Of a DNA stretch of 64,000 nucleotides, positions 54,272 to 63,667 are shown in pieces. The notes below the pieces were generated by a model, which worked only from the letters and a program-made list of their open reading frames with translations, searched no databases and was not told where the DNA came from. Positions within the stretch are counted from its first letter, which is position 1; each line of letters starts with the position of its first letter. Where the stretch lies: assembly GCF_900107835.1 (NCBI RefSeq), contig NZ_FNRG01000001.1, forward strand, positions 124,001 through 188,000, given 5' to 3'. The DNA comes from Oribacterium sp. KHPX15 (GTDB taxonomy: Bacteria; Bacillota; Clostridia; Lachnospirales; Lachnospiraceae). Made by a program: the position numbers and the translations under genes.

Positions 54272-54370
54272 GATTCACATTAATTAATTTTACTTATCTT
54301 ATCGATGAAATTATACTTATTCTACACGGAACGAAAAGTTTTGTAAATGATAATAGATACGGAGGTTCAT

Positions 54371-55894
54371 ATGGCCAAAAGATTATGTATCCAGATAACA
54401 GAAAAGGATAATGTTGCCATTGTAATTAATGACCTGCCTAAGGGAACAGAGGTTATGCCGGGTGTTGTAACTGCGGTTGATATTCCTCAGGCACATAAAA
54501 TAGCATTAAAGGAATTAAAGAAAGGTACAGAGGTTATTAGATACGGTGTCTGCCTCGGAACCACCTCAGAGGATATCCCTGTAGGCGGCTGGGTAAATGA
54601 GAAAAATCTCATTATGGCGCCGGCTCCCGATCTTGACAGCATGAAGTTTGCCACAAATATCAGGACAGATCTTCCGAAGCCCAAGCGAACTACCTGGATG
54701 GGATATAAAAATCCAAACGGTTTCTATGCAGGCACCAGAAACATTCTCGGCATTAACACCACAGTACAGTGCGTTGCCGGTGTTCTCAATGTTGCCATAA
54801 AGAAGATAAAGGCAGAAATCCTTCCCAAGTATCCTAATGTTGACGACGTTGTGGCTATCAATCATCCTTACGGCTGCGGCGTTGCCATTGATGCACCGGA
54901 TGCTTACATTCCGCAGAAGATCATCAGAAATATTGCAATGCACCCGAATTTCGGCGGCGTATTCATGCTTGTGGGTCTTGGTTGTGAGAAGTTCACGGTA
55001 GACCGTTTCTGCGAGTGGTGGCCCGAGCTTAACAATAAGGATAATGTTATAGTTCTTCAGGAACACAAGGGATACCAGGCTATGATGGATGCCATCATTG
55101 AAATGGCAGAAAAGAAGCTTAAGATCCTTAACGAAAGAAAGAGAGAGGAGCTCCCGCTTTCAGACCTGCTGGTTGGTATGCAGTGCGGAGGCTCAGATGC
55201 ATTCTCAGGAATCACAGCTAATCCTACAGCCGGATATGCTGCGGATCTTATAGTTTCCGGTGGCGGAACAGTTATGTTCTCCGAGGTTACCGAAGTAAGA
55301 GACGGCGTTCAGTTCATAGCTGAGAGATGTATAAACGAAGAAGTCGGTAAGAGACTTGTAGAGGAGATGAAGTGGTATGACAGCTACTTGAGAAACGGCG
55401 GTGTTGACCGTGGCGCCAATACCACACCCGGAAACAAGAAGGGTGGTCTTTCCAATATCATCGAGAAGTCCATGGGCTCCATCGCAAAGTCCGGTTCATC
55501 ACCTATAGTTGAGGTGCTTTCACCCGGAGACCGTCCCACAAAGCATGGTGAGATTTTTGCCGCAACACCTGCGTCAGATCTTGTATGCGGACCTTCACAG
55601 CTTGCATCCGGAATGGGGCTTGAAGTATTCATGACAGGCCGCGGCACACCTTACGGTCTTGCTGCTGCACCTGTAATCAAGCTTTGCTCCAGAAACGAGA
55701 TGAAGGATCAGTGGTTCGATATCATTGATTTCAATGCAGGCCCCGCTGCAGTTGGTGACAAGACCATCGCAGAGCAGGGCGAAGAACTTCTGGATTTCAT
55801 CCTGGATGTTGCATCAGGAATCAAGAAGCCTTACACCGAGCAGTATGGTTTTGCTAATGACCTCTGCGTATTCAATCCGGCTCCAATAACCTGA
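54371..55894 (+). CDS. garD: galactarate dehydratase (GarD/UxaA family)
   Basis: The 507-residue enzyme has an N-terminal SAF-like domain (about 1-95) and the UxaA/GarD catalytic part: GYKNPNGFYAGTRN, NHPYGCGVAIDAP, GMQCGGSDAFSGITANP and TPGNKKGGLSNIIEKS. Such enzymes dehydrate galactarate to 5-keto-4-deoxy-glucarate. The length (E. coli GarD 523) and N-terminal SAF domain fit GarD rather than UxaA or UxuA, but altronate dehydratase cannot be fully excluded. The ATG at 54371 with GGAGGTT is preferred over 54347. It pairs functionally with gudD. Confidence 0.88.
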   Translation: MAKRLCIQITEKDNVAIVINDLPKGTEVMPGVVTAVDIPQAHKIALKELKKGTEVIRYGVCLGTTSEDIPVGGWVNEKNLIMAPAPDLDSMKFATNIRTDLPKPKRTTWMGYKNPNGFYAGTRNILGINTTVQCVAGVLNVAIKKIKAEILPKYPNVDDVVAINHPYGCGVAIDAPDAYIPQKIIRNIAMHPNFGGVFMLVGLGCEKFTVDRFCEWWPELNNKDNVIVLQEHKGYQAMMDAIIEMAEKKLKILNERKREELPLSDLLVGMQCGGSDAFSGITANPTAGYAADLIVSGGGTVMFSEVTEVRDGVQFIAERCINEEVGKRLVEEMKWYDSYLRNGGVDRGANTTPGNKKGGLSNIIEKSMGSIAKSGSSPIVEVLSPGDRPTKHGEIFAATPASDLVCGPSQLASGMGLEVFMTGRGTPYGLAAAPVIKLCSRNEMKDQWFDIIDFNAGPAAVGDKTIAEQGEELLDFILDVASGIKKPYTEQYGFANDLCVFNPAPIT

Positions 55895-55908
55895 TTATAA
55901 AATATATA

Positions 55909-55991
55909 AGCCCATCGATGCTTATGTGCCGACCTCCAATTGTTAGATTTTGGTCTGACATTTTGGGGTAGGTACTAAGCATTGATGGGCT
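55909..55991. terminator. long palindromic terminator between converging genes
   Basis: AGCCCATCGATGCTTA (55909-55924) and TAAGCATTGATGGGCT (55976-55991) pair over 16 bp with one wobble pair. The inner part (GTGCC...GGTAC) also pairs. It serves garD and the converging LysR gene. Confidence 0.8.
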
Positions 55992-56084
55992 ATTTTAGTA
56001 TTGAAATCGATACTCGGGTAAAGTATTTGCTTAAACGGAGCCGAGACAGGTATTGTAAAATCGAGTATAGTTAACTATATTAAA

Positions 56085-57014
56085 TTAATTCGACTGAATC
56101 GGTATAAGATGTTCTTTCCAATATTGCTTCGATAGTTTAATGAATTCTTTCTCAGCATCTGTAAGGTAGGAACCCTTACGGGTGGCTATACACAAATCCC
56201 AGGAGGGGTGGCTTGGGAGAGCGAAGCATTTATATTTATCACTCTCAGTATCTGCATAATACCTTGGAATGATAGCACAGCATAGTGAAGTCTCAACGAG
56301 GGAAGTAATGCTGGCTGTATTGTTGGTTTCCATCATTATGGAAGGTATAAATCCGCTGCGACTGAAAATGTCATCCACTATCTGACGGTTACTGGATTTA
56401 GAAGACATAAGAGTAAAAGGTTCGTACTCAAGGGATTTTAGATTAATGATAGGAAGTTGCCCGTCAACGCATATGTAATCGTAACATATAGGATGCACAG
56501 AAGGGACCAAAACAACCATTTCTTCTTTACCAATTAATGTATAATCAAAATTACCACGCTGATCGTATCTGAGTGTCACGAAGCCTATGTCGATGTCACC
56601 GTTCTTTAGTGCTTCTCTTTGTTTATATACTCCCATTTCTATTGGTGTAAAAATAAGATTTGAAAATTTTGAGTGAAGTTCAGGATAAATGGAGGTAAAC
56701 ATACGGATACCTCTTCCTGTTGTGAGTCCTATTTTCAGGTCGGATTCACCGGCATTTGTGATATCATGGATTTTTTTGTAGGTTTCCCGCTTTATCAGTA
56801 AAGCCTTTTTGGCTCCCTCCAGATAAATCTTCCCGGCTTCTGTAGGATGCCAGTCAGTCCTTGAACGGAAGAAAAGCTGGGTTCCAAGGTCCTTTTCTAA
56901 CTTTAGTAATTGCTGATTAAGTGCTGACTGTGAAATGAACAAATTCTTGGCAGCTCTTGTAATATTCTCTTCTTTTTCGATTTCCACAATATATTCGCAA
57001 ATTCTGAAATCCAT
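56085..57014 (-). CDS. LysR-family regulator, divergent from gudD
   Basis: The 309-residue protein has a LysR helix-turn-helix (1-60, ITRAAKNLFISQSALNQQLL) and a ligand domain, and it is a paralogue of the garD-side LysR: both contain the motifs GRG(I/F)xMF and DIGFVTL. It faces gudD across a 457-nt control region. It probably senses glucarate or a related acid. Confidence 0.92.
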   Translation of the reverse strand: MDFRICEYIVEIEKEENITRAAKNLFISQSALNQQLLKLEKDLGTQLFFRSRTDWHPTEAGKIYLEGAKKALLIKRETYKKIHDITNAGESDLKIGLTTGRGIRMFTSIYPELHSKFSNLIFTPIEMGVYKQREALKNGDIDIGFVTLRYDQRGNFDYTLIGKEEMVVLVPSVHPICYDYICVDGQLPIINLKSLEYEPFTLMSSKSSNRQIVDDIFSRSGFIPSIMMETNNTASITSLVETSLCCAIIPRYYADTESDKYKCFALPSHPSWDLCIATRKGSYLTDAEKEFIKLSKQYWKEHLIPIQSN

Positions 57015-57314
57015 ACTATTCTCCTCTATTAATGCTGCTTTTGGGAGCTTTAATATCTGACATAAAGTTGCAGAGCTAATTGGCTTCTATACTGATGCAA
57101 GTTTTTCGCTGTTTATAGCCGTCATTCAGATGTCAATCTGTACGATAAAAACCCGGTTACGTTTATTGATTTGACAGACCGGGATCCTTTAAATGAGTTT
57201 ATCATTTAAGCATTATATGGTCAAAATCAAATCGGCTTTAAATAATACATAAGTAATAATAATGTCATCGAGTTAAATTTAAGTTTTTCTAATATTGTTA
57301 TTAGATTAACTAAT
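57015..57314. other. upstream part of the LysR-gudD control region, no gene seen
   Basis: A+T-rich, with no open frame of interest. One part (57140-57200) is a mixed region with AAACCCGG and CGGGATCC in inverted order (AAAACCCGG near 57150, CCGGGATCC near 57179). The operators nearer gudD are described separately. Confidence 0.35.
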
Positions 57315-57401
57315 AGCAAAACTTATTGAACAAACACTATCCATAAGTATAGCTTATTGAACTATCAGTTTTTCCCGTTTTACTTAGACTTATCCATAAG
57401 T
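57315..57401. promoter_or_regulatory. LysR operator cluster upstream of gudD
   Basis: TAGCAAAACTTATTGAA (57315-57331) matches the garD-side site. CTTATTGAAC occurs at 57323 and 57354, 31 bp apart (three helical turns). TCCATAAG, nearly the inverse of the CTTAT half-site, is at 57341-57348 and 57394-57401. This pattern fits several LysR tetramer contacts before gudD. Confidence 0.65.
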
Positions 57402-57471
57402 TAAACTTCAATCATAAATAAGAAAGCGCGAAACAAACGCAGAGTTTTATAGATAAACAAGGAGAGTAAAA

Positions 57472-58803
57472 ATGATTCCAACAATTACAAAAATGGAAGT
57501 ATTTCCAGTAGCAGGACACGATTGTATGGAGCTTAATCTTTCAGGAGCTCACGCACCATACTTTACAAGAAACATTGTTATCCTTACAGATTCAAATGGT
57601 GTTGAAGGTGTTGGTGAGGTTCCCGGTGGACAGAAGATCACAAATGCTCTTGAGGCAGTTAAGGATCTGGTAATCGGAACAAAGATTTCTGATTACAAAA
57701 ACACTCTTAACAAGGTAAGAGCATGGCTTGATGAAAACATCAAGGATGACGTAAGAGGTCTTCAGACCTTCGATCTTCGTACAGGAGTACATGTTGTTAC
57801 TGCTATCGAAGCTCCTTTCCTTGATCTTATGGGTAAATTCCTTGAGGTTCCTGCAGCATCACTTATGGGTGACGGACTTCAGAGAACATCAGTAAGATTC
57901 CTTTCTTACCTTTTCTATGTAGGAGACAGAAAAAAGACAGATCTTCCATATGAGGAAGAGCCTGATTCAGACTGTGACTGGTACAGACTCCGCCATGAGG
58001 AGGCTATGGATCCTGAGCACATTGTAGCTCTTGCAAAAGCAACTCATGAGAAATACGGTTTTGAAGATTTCAAGCTTAAGGGTGGTGTTCTTCAGCCGGA
58101 TGAGGAAGTTAAGGCTGTAACAGCTATTAAAGAAGCATTCCCGAATGCAAGAGTAGACCTTGATCCTAACGGCTGCTGGAGCCTTGCAGAAGCTATCCGC
58201 GTAGCGCCTGCTCTTAAGAAGGTTCTTGCTTATGTTGAGGATCCATGTGGCGCAGAGAATGGTTTCTCAGGACGTGAGATCATGGCTGAGTTCAAGCAGG
58301 AGACAGGAATGCCGACAGCCACAAACATGATCGACACAGACTGGAGACAGATGAGACACTGCATCCAGCTTAAGAGTGTAGACATTCCTCTTGCAGATCC
58401 ACACTTCTGGACAATGGAAGGTTCTGTACGTGTCGGACAGCTTTGCAATGACTTCGGTCTTATGTGGGGCTGCCACTCAAACAACCACTTCGATATCTCA
58501 CTTGCAATGGTGGCACAGTGTGCAGCTGCAGTTCCCGGCAAGCTTAACGGAATCGACACACACTGGATCTGGCAGGAAGGCAGAGAGCGCCTTACAAAGA
58601 ACCCTATGCAGATCGTAGGCGGATGCATTAACGATATCGACAAGACTGTGGGACTTGGAGTTGAGGTTGACCGTGATCAGATCATGAAGGCAAACAAGCT
58701 TTACATTGATAACTGTCTCGGAGCACGTGACGATGCTATCGGAATGCAGTATCTCATCCCGGGATGGAAGTTCGATAACAAGCGTCCCTGCATGGTTAGA
58801 TAA
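57472..58803 (+). CDS. gudD: glucarate dehydratase
   Basis: The 443-residue enolase-superfamily enzyme dehydrates D-glucarate (and L-idarate) to 5-keto-4-deoxy-D-glucarate. The catalytic KxK pair is Lys201/Lys203 in FKLKGG, metal ligands lie in DLDPNG and in EDPCG, and the catalytic His335 is in [10 protein letters not shown]. Length and motifs match E. coli GudD (446). A strong GGAGAG ribosome site and biased codons imply good expression. It heads an apparent operon with the tripartite transporter. Confidence 0.96.
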   Translation: MIPTITKMEVFPVAGHDCMELNLSGAHAPYFTRNIVILTDSNGVEGVGEVPGGQKITNALEAVKDLVIGTKISDYKNTLNKVRAWLDENIKDDVRGLQTFDLRTGVHVVTAIEAPFLDLMGKFLEVPAASLMGDGLQRTSVRFLSYLFYVGDRKKTDLPYEEEPDSDCDWYRLRHEEAMDPEHIVALAKATHEKYGFEDFKLKGGVLQPDEEVKAVTAIKEAFPNARVDLDPNGCWSLAEAIRVAPALKKVLAYVEDPCGAENGFSGREIMAEFKQETGMPTATNMIDTDWRQMRHCIQLKSVDIPLADPHFWTMEGSVRVGQLCNDFGLMWGCHSNNHFDISLAMVAQCAAAVPGKLNGIDTHWIWQEGRERLTKNPMQIVGGCINDIDKTVGLGVEVDRDQIMKANKLYIDNCLGARDDAIGMQYLIPGWKFDNKRPCMVR

Positions 58804-58933
58804 TCGGGGATTTAAATATTCATAATGAAATAGCTCAGATGCTGGATTGGGAAATCTGTTTCGTTGAAGACAAATGGAAACAAAGTATATTTTGACCTGA
58901 GTACAAGGTCTTGTTTATAAGGAGGATTAAACA

Positions 58934-60079
58934 ATGAAAAAATTATTATCAGTAGTATTGGCCGGTGCTATGGCTATGAGTATTCTTGCCGGTTGCGGAT
59001 CATCCGGTGGAATCCAGGTTGGTGGAGGATCTTCATCAACAGAAACCACTGCAGCCGCAGCAGCAACACAGGCAGCAGGATCCGGTGAGTCAGCAGCTCC
59101 TGCAGCGAGTGCAGATGGAGAATCATCATTAAAGGGACAGAATGTAAGAGTAGTTATCGGTTCAACATCTACATCCGGTGATTCATACATGATGGCTGAT
59201 GTTGTTACAAGATATCTTTCAAAGTATATGGGCTTCAACGGTAAAGTTGATGCCATAGGAAATGCAGCAGCTCTTGAGGAGATGCAGACAGCAAAGGGCG
59301 ATGGAAAGACTGTTATGATGTTCCATGATATGACATATATGTCAGTTCTTTTCGGAGCAGTTGATGAGAAATATTCTCTTGAGAATATGACAATCGGACC
59401 ACGTTTCGGTCGTAACCCGGGAGCTTGTTTCGGTGCAGCAAAGGAAAGCGGATGGACATCACTTAAGGATGTAACAGAGTATCTTAAGGCAAATCCTGAC
59501 AAGACTGTTTCTTTCAATATTGAAGCAGGTGGAACATCACACATTGCATTTGCAGCTTACTACCTTGATGTTAAGGCAAAAGAGGGAGATGAGGTTGCAA
59601 GCAGAATCAAGGCAATCGTTGGTGGTACAACAGCTGAGAAGCTTCAGAGACTTTGGGACAGAAATGCAGACGTAATCTATGGCGATACATCAGCATTTGA
59701 GCAGTATACACTTGACGGTGTTGAAGCACAGCTTGCTATGAATATGTTTGATTCAGGTTCAACTGTAGAAGGCGTTGATATTCAGTCTATGGCAGATGAC
59801 GGTGTTGAATTTAACGGAAAGCCATTTGACTTCCCTAAGGATTTTGCAATGTACTTCCCTAAGGATACAGATGCAAACGTACTTGCTGAGTACGAAGCAG
59901 CTATGAAGAAGGTTGTAAATGATCCTGATTTCCAGGCTGATATGAAGAAGCTTTACTACACAGTTCTTTCTGAGGATGAGGTAGGCTTAGAGGCTTCACA
60001 GCAGTTCATCCTTGATAAGCGTGACATGTGTGCAGAGATCATCGCGCAGGCTCCAAACCTTGACGAAATCACAGCTTAA
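58934..60079 (+). CDS. tripartite tricarboxylate-type transporter receptor lipoprotein (TctC-like)
   Basis: The 381-residue lipoprotein has a lipobox (ILAGC, Cys21), a Ser/Ala/Thr linker and a receptor domain starting VRVVIGSTSTSGDSYMM; LKDVTEYLKANPDKTVSFNIEAGGTSH is a TctC-type ligand loop. TctC receptors bind carboxylates; together with gudD and garD, an aldarate (glucarate or galactarate) ligand is likely, but this is inference. GAGGA precedes the ATG. Confidence 0.88.
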   Translation: MKKLLSVVLAGAMAMSILAGCGSSGGIQVGGGSSSTETTAAAAATQAAGSGESAAPAASADGESSLKGQNVRVVIGSTSTSGDSYMMADVVTRYLSKYMGFNGKVDAIGNAAALEEMQTAKGDGKTVMMFHDMTYMSVLFGAVDEKYSLENMTIGPRFGRNPGACFGAAKESGWTSLKDVTEYLKANPDKTVSFNIEAGGTSHIAFAAYYLDVKAKEGDEVASRIKAIVGGTTAEKLQRLWDRNADVIYGDTSAFEQYTLDGVEAQLAMNMFDSGSTVEGVDIQSMADDGVEFNGKPFDFPKDFAMYFPKDTDANVLAEYEAAMKKVVNDPDFQADMKKLYYTVLSEDEVGLEASQQFILDKRDMCAEIIAQAPNLDEITA

Positions 60080-60196
60080 TTGAAATTTGGGTAATGCTAT
60101 AGTCGCGGTTACCTATGAGATAAAATATTGCAGAGTTGCCTTTTCACCAGCAAATAAAATATGTGAAAAGGCAACTTACATATAAGGGGAAAATAT

Positions 60197-60634
60197 ATGA
60201 TAAATGTAGTTTATTCTACCGAGCACTGGATAGTTCCAAGGATCGTCATAGGTATTCTGATCGTTCTTCTTGCAGCTATCATTATAACTGAAGGACGTGC
60301 GCGGCTGGCAAAGGGTGAAGCATTTTTCACAATGCCGAAGAAGTTCTTTAAAGAAAATCCTGATTTTATAAAACTATTTGGTACACTGATCCTTTTTGCA
60401 GGTTATATCATTACTCTTGATATCATCGGATTTACACTTACCAGTATAATTTTTGTATTTCTTTTCAATATTCTTTATGCCGGAACAAGTCCTAAATCAA
60501 TAGGAATCAGCCTTTTGATCGCGGTAGTGGCTTCTTTGATAGTCAGCATTGCGTTCGGTGTATTTTTCAAGATAACTCTTCCAAACGGTATGTTCACGAT
60601 AACATTCGTGGATTATGGATTCACTATTTACTAA
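60197..60634 (+). CDS. TctB-family small transporter subunit
   Basis: A 145-residue protein with four predicted membrane helices (about 14-33, 57-77, 79-97 and 104-128), the layout of TctB small subunits. It partners the large TctA subunit encoded 14 nt downstream. AAGGGGAA precedes the ATG. Confidence 0.85.
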   Translation: MINVVYSTEHWIVPRIVIGILIVLLAAIIITEGRARLAKGEAFFTMPKKFFKENPDFIKLFGTLILFAGYIITLDIIGFTLTSIIFVFLFNILYAGTSPKSIGISLLIAVVASLIVSIAFGVFFKITLPNGMFTITFVDYGFTIY

Positions 60635-60648
60635 AGGAGTGGCAAACA

Positions 60649-62124
60649 ATGATTACTAATATTTTACTTGCAGTACTTGGTGTCATTGCCGGAATCATTT
60701 TTGGTGCCATTCCGGGTATGACAGCAACTATGGCGGTAGCGGTATTCCTGCCTATGACTTATGCTTATGACCTTGTACCTGCCTTATATCTTCTTTTAGG
60801 TCTTTATGTAGGCGGTATCTCAGGCGGACTTGTACCTGCTATCCTTATCAATATTCCGGGAACTCCGTCATCAATTACAACTACATTTGACGGATATCCT
60901 ATGGCGAAACGTGGCGAAGGTGAGAGAGCCCTTAAAGTAGGTATCGTTTCATCCTTCTTCGGAGGAATCATTTCTCTTCTTGCTCTTGCTCTTTTCACAC
61001 CGCTTCTTTCTGCCGCTGCTTTGAAGTTTTCTGCAGTTGAAAAGTTCCTTATCATCCTTTTTGCACTTACAGTTATCGCAGCTCTTTCAAACGGACAGAT
61101 GCTGAGAGGTGTATTTTCGGGATTTTTGGGAGTACTTGTTTCCCTCATTGGAATGTTCAGTGTAAACAACAATTATCGTATGGTTCCTCTTTCACTAAAG
61201 CCATACCTGTCAGACGGTTTTCAGCTCCTGCCCGTTCTTATCGGACTCTTTGCTATATCTCAGATATTTGAGGAAGCCGAAGAGGGCATGAGGTTTAAGA
61301 TTGAGAAGGTTGACGGAAACAATTCCGGAACAAAGTTCTCAATGGCTGACTTTAAGGGTCAGGGTGTAAATGTTGTTCGTTCTGCATTGATCGGAACCTT
61401 TATGGGAGTACTTCCCGGTGTAGGCGGATCCGCAGCATCAATTCTTGCATATTCACAGGCCAAGAGCTGGTCAAAGCATCCGGAGCTTCTGGGTACAGGT
61501 GTTGCTGAGGGACTTGTAGCATCTGAGAGTTCAAACAATGGTCTTACAGGTGGAGCCATGATCCCGCTTCTTTCACTTGGTATCCCCGGTGACTCAACAA
61601 CAGCTGTCCTTATTTCAGCATTTATGCTACAGGGTATTCAGGTTGGACCTCTGTTTATCACACAGAATACAGAAACATGGCATCAGATCCTTATTGCAAT
61701 GCTTCTCTGCAACATCATAATGTTCCTTTGCATGTTCTATCCTATCAAGTGGATATCAAAGATTATTTATATCCCGAGACAGAGACTGTATCCTGTTATC
61801 ATCATGATCTGTGTTGTTGGTGCTTATGCTGCAAAGAACGGAAGAATGTTTGATGTATGGTCACTTCTCTTTGCCGGTGTTGTAGGATATCTTTTCGGAA
61901 AGATCCGTATTCCAAAGACCTGCTTCCTTATCGGATTTATCCTTGGTAAGGACCTTGAGAACTATTTCATCCAGGCAGTATCCGCATCAAAGGGATCACT
62001 TCTTGTATTCTTCTCAAGACCTATCGGCTGGGTTATCTGGGTACTTATAATCGCATCCATCGTTTATGCAGTTATGGATGACCGTAAGCAGAAGGCTAGG
62101 AAAAAGGCTGAAGCAGCAGGCTGA
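60649..62124 (+). CDS. TctA-family large transporter subunit
   Basis: The 491-residue membrane protein has about twelve helices and the TctA signatures GAIPGMTATMAVAVFLP (22-38), GVLPGVGGSAASILAY and SSNNGLTGGAMIPLLSLGIPGDSTTAV. It forms the ion-coupled transport channel with TctB and the receptor. A terminator follows, closing the gudD-tctCBA unit. Confidence 0.94.
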   Translation: MITNILLAVLGVIAGIIFGAIPGMTATMAVAVFLPMTYAYDLVPALYLLLGLYVGGISGGLVPAILINIPGTPSSITTTFDGYPMAKRGEGERALKVGIVSSFFGGIISLLALALFTPLLSAAALKFSAVEKFLIILFALTVIAALSNGQMLRGVFSGFLGVLVSLIGMFSVNNNYRMVPLSLKPYLSDGFQLLPVLIGLFAISQIFEEAEEGMRFKIEKVDGNNSGTKFSMADFKGQGVNVVRSALIGTFMGVLPGVGGSAASILAYSQAKSWSKHPELLGTGVAEGLVASESSNNGLTGGAMIPLLSLGIPGDSTTAVLISAFMLQGIQVGPLFITQNTETWHQILIAMLLCNIIMFLCMFYPIKWISKIIYIPRQRLYPVIIMICVVGAYAAKNGRMFDVWSLLFAGVVGYLFGKIRIPKTCFLIGFILGKDLENYFIQAVSASKGSLLVFFSRPIGWVIWVLIIASIVYAVMDDRKQKARKKAEAAG

Positions 62125-62198
62125 TAATGCGGACTGCAGGCTATTTGAAATAATGCCTTAGTGCATACAATTATTTAAAAATTGCTTTTGATTAATTA

Positions 62199-62230
62199 GG
62201 GGATGCGCTTAGGGCGTATCCCCGATTTTT
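62199..62230 (+). terminator. terminator after tctA-like gene
   Basis: GGGGATGCGC (62199-62208) pairs with GCGTATCCCC (62214-62223), one wobble pair, followed by GATTTTTT. The rest of the 339-nt gap up to 62463 shows no gene. Confidence 0.9.
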
Positions 62231-62463
62231 TATAGACATACATGAGACCCTGCCCCGTCTTACCTTTACCAACACACCAATGTACCACTGGTTGAATTGT
62301 CACGAATCTGTTATATCAATAATCGTACAAGAAACAAAAAGTTGTTTTATTGCAGACTTTAATGAGTATAATTGATAAGTGACTGTCAGATAAGTTGATA
62401 TATTCAAAAGTATGTCATTCAAAGTAGAAAAGACCGTTTTTCGGTGGGATATCAGGAGAAATA

Positions 62464-63447
62464 ATGAAAAGAGTAAAGTTTGAAACATTAACTGATACAG
62501 TAAAAGATCTTCAGGAACAGCATAAGAGTTTTAAGTTCAGAGCCTTCGGACTTATCGGAATTCTCATTATCGCTGTAATAGCCATAATAGTAAAGAAATA
62601 CTACGTGAGCTTCGGACTTCTTGTTGCTGCCGTTGCTTATCACCTTTTTTATTTGAGACCCTTTGAAAAACAGTATATATCCAACGTAAATGAAGCCAAT
62701 ATTCTTTTAACTGTCGGGAGGTTTCTGGGAACCGAAGAGGTAAAGAATAAAGGGACTGAACATCTGACAAGAAAGGAGCTTGAAGAGGCACAGCTTGTTC
62801 CTGTACTTCAGAGAGAGGACGGAGTATCATTCTATGAATCGGTACATGGAGAATATCATGGAATGAAGGTTACTGTTTCAGATGTAGTCATTAGCGAAGA
62901 TTTTAAACTAAAGGATAACGGTACAAAGGGCAGGAACAGAGTATTCCAGAATTGCGGATGCTGGACACATATTGAGCTTCCGAAGGATACCGGTTACAAT
63001 TTCAGATTATTTGAAGACAATGCCGTACCAACTGTTATGCAGCAGAAATTCTATGAAGAACAGAATAATCTGAATAAGATACCTTCCGGGGATGTTGGTC
63101 TTGCAGGAAACTATTATCTGTATGTCGGAAGCTGTGATAAAGCTGTGGGAGATACCGATGAAGATAATGCTGACAATAAAAATAATGCTATAGAAGATGA
63201 AACAACATTGACAAAATCGGAAAAAATGCCTCCTGAAAAATTTATCGTGAGATATGAAGATCTTGACAAATATACTCCCGGTAATACAGCTGTAAGTGTA
63301 CGAGGTAATGTTATGGACGTTTACATTCGCAGCAGATTCCTTGCGATGGCAGTATCTACAAGTGCCGCACCTACAGAAAAGAGCATAACTTTTGATCCGT
63401 ATCCGGAACTTAAAATGATTCTGGAACTTGCCGGGATTCTGAGTTAA
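62464..63447 (+). CDS. DUF3137-like membrane protein, unknown function
   Basis: The 327-residue protein has a short cytoplasmic start, two membrane segments (about 28-44 and 47-63), and a large soluble part with SFYESVHGEYHGMKV, a pattern resembling DUF3137 proteins. An acidic, Asn-rich stretch (about 230-250, DTDEDNADNKNNAIEDE) marks a flexible linker. The function is unknown, and the match to DUF3137 is by eye. It lies between the transporter and a second glucarate dehydratase-like gene; it may not be related to aldarate use. CAGGAGAAAT precedes the ATG. Confidence 0.65.
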   Translation: MKRVKFETLTDTVKDLQEQHKSFKFRAFGLIGILIIAVIAIIVKKYYVSFGLLVAAVAYHLFYLRPFEKQYISNVNEANILLTVGRFLGTEEVKNKGTEHLTRKELEEAQLVPVLQREDGVSFYESVHGEYHGMKVTVSDVVISEDFKLKDNGTKGRNRVFQNCGCWTHIELPKDTGYNFRLFEDNAVPTVMQQKFYEEQNNLNKIPSGDVGLAGNYYLYVGSCDKAVGDTDEDNADNKNNAIEDETTLTKSEKMPPEKFIVRYEDLDKYTPGNTAVSVRGNVMDVYIRSRFLAMAVSTSAAPTEKSITFDPYPELKMILELAGILS

Positions 63448-63454
63448 ATCATTT

Positions 63455-63530
63455 AAAACAAAACCCGTATATAAGAACTGCTTAATCATGTATTAGTATT
63501 AAGAGTTTTACATCGGGTTTTGTTTTTTTT
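63455..63530 (+). terminator. terminator after the DUF3137-like gene
   Basis: AAAACAAAACCCG (63455-63467) and CGGGTTTTGTTTT (63514-63526) pair perfectly, followed by more T. Confidence 0.88.
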
Positions 63531-63667
63531 ATTCTAAAACTGCACAGGTATTCAGATTAGTATATTCAAAGGAATCGATGATCTCAATACATGGAGCCGA
63601 CCATTTCTGCATATGTTATTCAGAAATAAACGACGATAATAATGCGTTTATAGAGGGGGTTATTACA

